Shown one piece after another: positions 7,960 through 11,054 of a stretch of 11,054 bases of DNA. The stretch is from Acidobacteriaceae bacterium (GTDB lineage: Bacteria; Acidobacteriota; Terriglobia; Terriglobales; Acidobacteriaceae): assembly GCA_003132825.1 (NCBI GenBank), contig PKYX01000137.1, positions 1 to 11,054 on the forward strand. The letters run 5' to 3'. The notes below the pieces were generated by a model, which did no database searches, was not told the DNA's origin, and saw nothing but the letters and a program-made list of their open reading frames with translations. Each line of letters opens with the position of its first letter. Within the stretch, counting starts at the first letter, position 1. Position numbers and translations under genes: made by a program.

Positions 7960-8187
7960 GTGGCTCTCAGTTTCGCCAAAGATATACGTCCACTATTCCG
8001 CGACTCTCCCGACGTCGACACCATGAAAGACTACGGCATGGATCTTTCTTCCTACCCGGACGTCAAGGCGCAAGCCCAAAATATTTATGATCGCGTTCTC
8101 GACGGAAGCATGCCCTGCGACGAGCCTTGGCCGAAGGAGCGCATCGCTCTGTTCAAGCAGTGGATGGAAGAAGGGCTGGCTCCTTAA
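7960..8187 (+). CDS. Small protein with haem-less cytochrome-c-like (DIRPLF) domain
   Basis: 75-residue protein starting at GTG 7960 behind an exceptionally strong ribosome site (AGGAGGAGG, 6 nt spacing). The pattern FAKDIRPLF...M..Y.MDLSSYPDVKAQAQNIYDRVLDGSMPCDEPWP..RIALFKQWMEEGLAP resembles the helical domain of planctomycete-type c cytochromes and related 'F-x-x-D-I-R-P-L-F' proteins. There is no CxxCH, so it cannot bind covalent haem. It has one Cys (MPCDEPW) and no signal peptide or membrane segment. Similar small proteins are known as conserved hypotheticals in Acidobacteria and Actinobacteria; this is from memory of the pattern. It follows the DsbA-like gene by 24 nt and is probably translated from the same mRNA. 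The function is unknown. Confidence 0.85.
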   Translation: MALSFAKDIRPLFRDSPDVDTMKDYGMDLSSYPDVKAQAQNIYDRVLDGSMPCDEPWPKERIALFKQWMEEGLAP

Positions 8188-8271
8188 GTCCCCGGATCGC
8201 CCAGGGCCGCGAGCGAGCGGAGCCTTCAATCGGAATCCGGCCGCCCGCGACAGCCTGGTTCTCGATCCGGT

Positions 8272-8285
8272 CACCCGATCGGGTG
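8272..8285. repeat. Perfect 14-bp palindrome between convergent genes
   Basis: CACCCGATCGGGTG is its own reverse complement. It sits in the 111-bp gap where the small DIRPLF gene (plus) and the 220-residue gene (minus) converge, 13 nt beyond the minus-strand stop. As RNA it can form only a 5-bp stem with a GATC loop and has no T-run. It might be a weak bidirectional transcription end or a protein site. The rest of 8188-8298 shows nothing supportable. Confidence 0.4.
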
Positions 8286-8298
8286 GGCCCGGGGCTCG

Positions 8299-8961
8299 CT
8301 AGCCTCGCTCATAGGCGTGCTTTTTGTCGAGCTCTTCGACTGCCTTCTGCATTTCTGCCTCAAATTTCTCCGCCTGCGCCATCAGCGACGCATTCGCCGC
8401 CGCCCGTTCCCCTTCGACCGTCATCAATCCCTGCTCCGCCAACTTCCGCGCCGCATCGAGCAGATGCGCCGGGGTCGTTTCCACATACAACGCTTCGGTC
8501 GGATCGCCCAGCCACGCCGTGCCTCCCACCAGTCGGGTCTGCCAGTAGACTTTCCGCGCCACCAGGGCTTCCATCTCCGGGTCTCCGGCCTTGCCGAACA
8601 CCCATCGTTTCCGTTTGAAGTCATAATGCCGGCTGGAAAACTGCACCGGCACCAACTTCCCCGACTTCACAAACTCGATCTGCCGCCGGTCCACTTCCTT
8701 GCGCAAGGCGTTGATCACGGGCGCTTCGGTGTCTTTCGCCTCGAGCGAAGGCAGTACTTCATGCACGGTTACCGATAGATTCACCGCCACCGGCGCATGC
8801 AGGCCCTCCGAGTTCTCGAGCCGGATGTCGCCATGCAACACCCAGAAATCCGCCCCCGACATGGATTGGTGGAACGGCCACTCAAAATGAAACGAAAGCG
8901 GCAGCCCGGTCAGGGTCACGTAGATCGTCTTTTTGCTTGCTTCAGTTCCTGAATCGACCAT
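8299..8961 (-). CDS. Conserved-looking protein of unknown function, 220 residues
   Basis: I do not recognise the family. There is no signal peptide or membrane segment, so a cytoplasmic location is expected. The first 70 residues look beta-rich (KKTIYVTLTGLPLSFHFEW, SGADFWVLHGDIRLE, VAVNLSVTVHEVL). A central charged part has RHYDFKRKRWVFGKAGDPEMEAL and YWQTRLVGGTAWLGDPTEALYVETTP. The last 50 residues (from about HLLDAARKL) are helical and rich in Ala, Glu and Lys, ending EEMQKA-type heptads and KKHAYERG, possibly a short coiled coil. Coding is supported by the open frame, GC-rich third positions and protein-like composition. ATG 8961 has only a weak purine run (GATGGG) before it. An 11-bp tandem array lies 16-70 nt upstream and may hold its control region. 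Confidence 0.78.
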   Translation of the reverse strand: MVDSGTEASKKTIYVTLTGLPLSFHFEWPFHQSMSGADFWVLHGDIRLENSEGLHAPVAVNLSVTVHEVLPSLEAKDTEAPVINALRKEVDRRQIEFVKSGKLVPVQFSSRHYDFKRKRWVFGKAGDPEMEALVARKVYWQTRLVGGTAWLGDPTEALYVETTPAHLLDAARKLAEQGLMTVEGERAAANASLMAQAEKFEAEMQKAVEELDKKHAYERG

Positions 8962-8976
8962 TTCCCATCTTTCTCT

Positions 8977-9031
8977 GCACTAGCCCTGAACTAGCTCCGC
9001 ACTACCTCTGAACTAGCGCTGCACTAGTTTC
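8977..9031. repeat. 11-bp tandem array, five units, CTAG core
   Basis: Five consecutive 11-nt units, at 8977, 8988, 8999, 9010 and 9021, share G-(C/A)-ACTA-(G/C). Alternate units are closest (GCACTAG and GAACTAG types), giving a 22-bp higher-order repeat at 8977-8998 and 8999-9020. CTAG, usually a rare tetranucleotide in bacterial DNA, occurs four times in 55 bp. The 11-bp period puts all units on about the same face of the helix. The array lies just upstream of the 220-residue gene (start 8961), so a cooperative binding site is possible. Replication slippage alone could also explain it. Confidence 0.75.
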
Positions 9032-9139
9032 CCCAGGGGTTTCGCAGCGGCCCCTCCCCGGTTTCGCCGCCCGGCCTTGAGCCCGTCTCCCACTTTTCCT
9101 CTGTCAAAGCGATTTCGTCTGTGAGCATACCGGTCAGAG

Positions 9140-9316
9140 TCATTCCGCATCCCACTTCGCACCGATGTAACTTTCCAGATTCTTGTCCACCGTGGCTCTC
9201 TGGTATGAGTTCGGGGCCTCAGACAGATAATCCGGTTTCCCACTTTCAGGGCAGGCGAGGCCGCTTCTGCTGCCTCGAGAGCCTCCGGCGGACGACACCA
9301 TTCCACCCCGTATCAT
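9140..9316 (-). CDS. Possible 58-residue small protein or C-terminal gene remnant
   Basis: A short open frame from ATG 9316 (or ATG 9301 behind GGGGTGG) to TGA 9140. The first 20 residues are low-complexity Ser/Gly/Arg. The last 33 (GKPDYLSEAPNSYQ, then RATVDKNLESYIGAKWDAE to the stop) look like real protein: charged, with several Tyr, a helical end and mostly GC-rich or common codons. This could be a genuine small gene, or the surviving tail of a larger gene whose front has decayed or been replaced by the 16-bp repeats just upstream. I do not recognise the family. The two longer frames over the same DNA give basic, Arg-rich strings and look like shadows. Confidence 0.35.
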   Translation of the reverse strand: MIRGGMVSSAGGSRGSRSGLACPESGKPDYLSEAPNSYQRATVDKNLESYIGAKWDAE

Positions 9317-9321
9317 TTTTG

Positions 9322-9401
9322 ATTCATGGTCAGATCGATTCGTATTCAGGCTGACTCGTGCTCAGCTGGATTCTTACTCAGCGCGGTTCCTACTCAGAAA
9401 A
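9322..9401. repeat. 16-bp tandem array, five imperfect units
   Basis: Units begin at 9322, 9338, 9354, 9370 and 9386. All five carry TC at unit positions 3-4 and TCAG at positions 9-12, with the best consensus ATTCNTACTCAG followed by four variable bases ending mostly in G. The fixed core with free flanks is more like a row of binding sites than simple slippage. It lies 23 nt after the DinB-family stop and directly upstream of the possible small ORF at 9316. It is not a CRISPR: the units abut, with no spacers of their own length. Confidence 0.78.
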
Positions 9402-9423
9402 GACGACTGCATACGCGCTCCGC

Positions 9424-9936
9424 CTAGCTCGGCATCGGCCCTTCATCCGCCGACGGACCATAGGTCGAGGGCAGCGGGACATCGTTCAGCCGGTAATACA
9501 CCCCGAGCTGCGCCCGATGATGGATCAGATGGTTCATCATCATGATGCGCAGCGCCCCAATCCGCGATCCATCGTAGAACTTCTGTGCTCCGGCGGTCAG
9601 CCTCCAGTCTCCCCTCCAGCGCTCATCGCTGGCGCCGGCAATCGCCGACCGCGCCTCCGCGACTTTCCCATCGAAGGCTTCGAGCAGCTGTTTCCGGGTT
9701 TCCACCACCAGCGGCTTGCGGTTCGGGTCTGGCTTTCCGAGATCGAGCGAGTCTGTCTGGACGATGGTCGCGGCAAACCCTACCAGCTCGGCCAAATGGC
9801 CCGCCAACCGTCCAAGCGGCATGGACTTGGCATGCGGCTTCCAGTCCGCTTTGTGCTCCGGCATGCGCTCGAGCGTCCGCCGCGTGGTCTTCACTTCGTG
9901 GTCAAACTCCGTCAACAGCATTTCGCTAATCGCCAT
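9424..9936 (-). CDS. DinB-family metal-binding four-helix protein
   Basis: 170-residue DinB/YfiT-like protein. Members are four-helix bundles with a three-histidine metal site, and several act as thiol (bacillithiol, mycothiol) transferases or are damage-induced; the reaction of this one is unknown. The expected triad is visible: His47 (GRLAGHLAEL) and His136/His140 in NHLIHHRAQLGVYYRL, the standard HxxxH of the last helix. ATG 9936 follows AAGGGG about 5 nt upstream. The frame stays open to 10002, but the added residues (SSIESWQSNHSRG) come from the leader repeats and are not family-like. It is transcribed alone on the minus strand, with a possible TACAAT -10 near 10003-10008. There are no SOS-box-like sequences that I can see. 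Confidence 0.93.
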   Translation of the reverse strand: MAISEMLLTEFDHEVKTTRRTLERMPEHKADWKPHAKSMPLGRLAGHLAELVGFAATIVQTDSLDLGKPDPNRKPLVVETRKQLLEAFDGKVAEARSAIAGASDERWRGDWRLTAGAQKFYDGSRIGALRIMMMNHLIHHRAQLGVYYRLNDVPLPSTYGPSADEGPMPS

Positions 9937-9948
9937 ATGTCCCCTTGA

Positions 9949-9974
9949 ATGATTCGATTGCCATGATTCGATTG
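9949..9974. repeat. Exact 12-bp direct repeat in the DinB leader
   Basis: ATGATTCGATTG occurs at 9949-9960 and again at 9963-9974 (period 14). On the minus strand this is CAATCGAATCAT twice, ending about 12 nt before the DinB start codon and abutting its Shine-Dalgarno. It may be an operator or translational control site, or a plain duplication. Confidence 0.7.
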
Positions 9975-10002
9975 AGCTGCCCGCACCCGGGGGCAGCCCC
10001 AA

Positions 10003-10008
10003 ATTGTA
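10003..10008 (-). promoter_or_regulatory. Possible -10 box for the DinB-family gene
   Basis: TACAAT on the minus strand (one mismatch to TATAAT) lies 67 nt before the start codon. The sequence about 17 nt further upstream (CAGCAG) is a poor -35 match, so this rests on the -10 alone. Confidence 0.28.
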
Positions 10009-10250
10009 CCCCGGTCCGGGGGAGTCTGCTGTGCACCGAACTGCAACCCCCTGGTCGGTGATTTTGGATTTTGTTTTCCGCCGGCCGGCTCGAGCCGTCT
10101 CCGCGCGCGTGCCCGGGGGATGGCAGGGGCCTGACGGTTTGCAAAATCTTCGGTAGTTACTTCCGTGACCTTGCCGCCCCCCCGAACCCCGCTCTACTGT
10201 TTATTCTGGCGGCGTACTGGGATATAGAGAAGTTTCAAGCCATCGATTGC

Positions 10251-10634
10251 GTGCTCGATACAAGACCATCTCGCTGGTTGTCAGGGCAGCGCGCCAGTGT
10301 TCCTGCCTGCTGGCTGTTTCTATTTTGTCTGTTCCTGCTGCCGTCGAGCCCGAGCGCGTACGCCCAAAAGGCCGAAAATAACCTCTCCTCGAGAAAGTTG
10401 ATCGCGCAGGTTGACGCCGACTACCCTCTTGACCTGAAGCGCGCTTACATCGGTGGAGTCGTCCGCCTGGACATCGTCGTCAATCCCCATGGCAGTGTAG
10501 ATTCGGTCCATATCGCCGGCGGCAATCCCATCCTCGCCGAATGCGCCGCCAAGGCGGTCAAGCACTGGAGGTACACTCCCGCGGCTTCCTCGAGCAACAT
10601 CCGAGTCAACCTCCACTTCGATCCCACCCACTAA
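10251..10634 (+). CDS. Short exported protein with TonB C-terminal domain
   Basis: About 127 residues from GTG 10251. An Arg-containing N-terminus (LDTRPSRWLSGQRAS) is followed by a hydrophobic core (ACWLFLFCLFLLP) and a likely signal peptidase site after SAYA. The mature part is almost wholly a TonB_C/'energy transducer TonB family' domain: KLIAQVDADYPLDLKRAYIGGVVRLDIVV, then NPHGSVDSVHIAGGNPILAECAAKAVKHWRYTP and a last beta strand (SNIRVNLHFDP). Unlike true TonB it has no N-terminal anchor kept with a Pro-rich linker and no ExbB/ExbD neighbours, so energy transduction is unlikely. A soluble periplasmic role is inferred. The start is uncertain. The frame is open to 10071, TTG 10278 is another candidate, and no clear Shine-Dalgarno decides it. 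Such stand-alone domains are common in Acidobacteria. Confidence 0.8.
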   Translation: MLDTRPSRWLSGQRASVPACWLFLFCLFLLPSSPSAYAQKAENNLSSRKLIAQVDADYPLDLKRAYIGGVVRLDIVVNPHGSVDSVHIAGGNPILAECAAKAVKHWRYTPAASSSNIRVNLHFDPTH

Positions 10635-10655
10635 CCCCGCACGCCAGGGTTTTTT
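10633..10655 (+). terminator. Weak intrinsic terminator after the TonB-C gene
   Basis: AACCC (10633-10637, beginning in the stop codon) pairs with GGGTT (10647-10651) over a 9-nt loop, and a run of six Ts spans 10650-10655. The stem is only 5 bp, but position and T-run fit the end of this convergent gene. Confidence 0.42.
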
Positions 10656-10787
10656 CTCCGGTAGGCTGGCCTCCTGGGGAATCTTGCTTTGGCGCGTGGC
10701 CTGGGGCAGTGCGACTCGGGTGAGACCGAAAGCACACAAGGAGACGACCATCGGCCGCTGTTGCAGCCGACGGGAGCCTTGAACTGG

Positions 10788-11054
10788 CTACCGACTCTCG
10801 CCCTTTAGCATCCCCACCACCCGCTGGTAATCATCGACGGAGGAATACTCGATCACAATCTTGCCTTTGCCCTTGCGATCGCGAATCTTTACCTTCACTC
10901 CCAATATTTTCTGCAGCTCATTCTGCGCCGACCGCACATTCGGATCCACCCAGCGAGCGCCGTACACCTGTTCCGCTTGCGGCAGCAGATTCCGTTTCGT
11001 CGTGAGATCTTCGATCACGTCCATCAATTGATGCAGGGAAAGATGTTTTTCGAC
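10788..11054 (-). CDS. parB: Chromosome-partitioning protein ParB (C-terminal 88 residues, 5' end outside window)
   Basis: ParB/Spo0J binds parS sites near the origin, spreads as a CTP-dependent clamp and works with the ATPase ParA in segregation. Only the C-terminus is here. The linker (from VEKHLSLHQLMDVIEDLTTKR) leads into the dimerisation domain WVDPNVRSAQNELQKILGVKVKI...GKGKIVIEYSSVDDYQRVVGML, ending GESR and TAG at 10788. The frame runs off the window end without a start. In many bacteria mnmG, rsmG, parA and parB lie together near the origin. Here mnmG and parB are about 4 kb apart and in opposite directions, which suggests an origin-proximal, rearranged cluster. No parS (TGTTTCACGTGAAACA-like) was noticed. 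Confidence 0.93.
   Translation of the reverse strand, partial: VEKHLSLHQLMDVIEDLTTKRNLLPQAEQVYGARWVDPNVRSAQNELQKILGVKVKIRDRKGKGKIVIEYSSVDDYQRVVGMLKGESR

Larger units (their letters stand above)
8962..9423. other. 460-bp interval with two tandem arrays and a possible small ORF
   Basis: This stretch separates the 220-residue gene from the DinB-family gene; both are on the minus strand. From left to right it holds an 11-bp CTAG-rich array (8977-9031), a GC-rich segment without visible signals (about 9032-9139), a possible 58-residue minus-strand ORF (9140-9316) and a 16-bp array (9322-9401). The other long open frames here (minus 9013-9306 and plus 9121-9354) have composition unlike protein and were not accepted. 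No insertion-sequence ends or tRNA-like folds were seen. Confidence 0.6.
9937..10250. other. Divergent intergenic region between the DinB-family gene and the TonB-C gene
   Basis: About 314 bp without a supportable gene. It holds the 12-bp direct repeats of the DinB leader (9949-9974), a 7-bp inverted repeat GCTGCCC/GGGCAGC (9976-9982 and 9991-9997) and a minus-strand TACAAT (10003-10008). Beyond these it is GC-rich with C-runs near 10180. The plus-strand frame running from 10071 into the TonB-C gene is open but not protein-like before about 10251. A GATATAGAG at about 10220 could be a poor -10 for that gene. Confidence 0.5.

Noticed and set aside
9013..9306. 97-residue minus-strand frame and an opposing 77-residue plus-strand frame (9121-9354)
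   Set aside because: Arg-rich or Ser/Pro-rich composition without motifs. A shorter frame over the same DNA (9140-9316) looks more protein-like.
8977..9401. CRISPR array
   Set aside because: The 11-bp and 16-bp units abut each other without unique spacers, are too short, and no cas genes are present.
10751..10770. TCGGC/GCCGA inverted repeat as a parB terminator
   Set aside because: Only a 5-bp interrupted stem with no T-run on the minus strand; easily due to chance at this GC content.

Overview
The window reads as an ordinary chromosomal segment of a GC-rich (about 60 %) Gram-negative bacterium, most likely an Acidobacteriota (Terriglobia-like) genome. That placement is inference. It rests on the gene mix: tilS-hpt-ftsH, a CADD-family oxidase, mnmG, a haem-less 'DIRPLF' mini-domain protein, a TonB-C protein and parB. 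No mobile element, CRISPR array, rRNA or tRNA was seen, and I do not see a clear multi-gene novel system.

Left part (1-3500, minus strand): tilS, an hpt-like gene and ftsH run in that order toward the window start and look like the widespread tilS-hpt-ftsH cluster. ftsH is cut by the window edge just after its zinc motif. A small U-tailed hairpin sits between the hpt-like gene and ftsH. The hpt-like protein keeps the HPRT fold signature at its C-terminus but lacks key PRPP-motif residues.

Middle (3500-8190): a CADD/PqqC-like gene (minus) and mnmG (plus) are divergent around a compact promoter region built from a 19-bp-period tandem duplication, each copy carrying a perfect TATAAT. mnmG is followed by ogt (DNA alkylation repair), an exported DsbA-like thioredoxin-fold protein and, behind a very strong Shine-Dalgarno, a 75-residue protein resembling a cytochrome-c-like domain without a haem motif.

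Right part (8190-11054): a 220-residue protein of unknown function and a DinB-family metalloprotein (both minus) flank a 460-bp interval. This interval holds an 11-bp CTAG-rich tandem array, a possible 58-residue ORF with a protein-like tail, and a 16-bp tandem array. A short exported TonB C-terminal-domain protein (plus) and the 3' part of parB (minus) close the window.

The genes worth a second look are the degenerate Hpt-like protein and the CADD-like protein, a candidate self-sacrificing p-aminobenzoate synthase. The non-coding items worth a look are the duplicated promoter and the two unrelated short tandem arrays.
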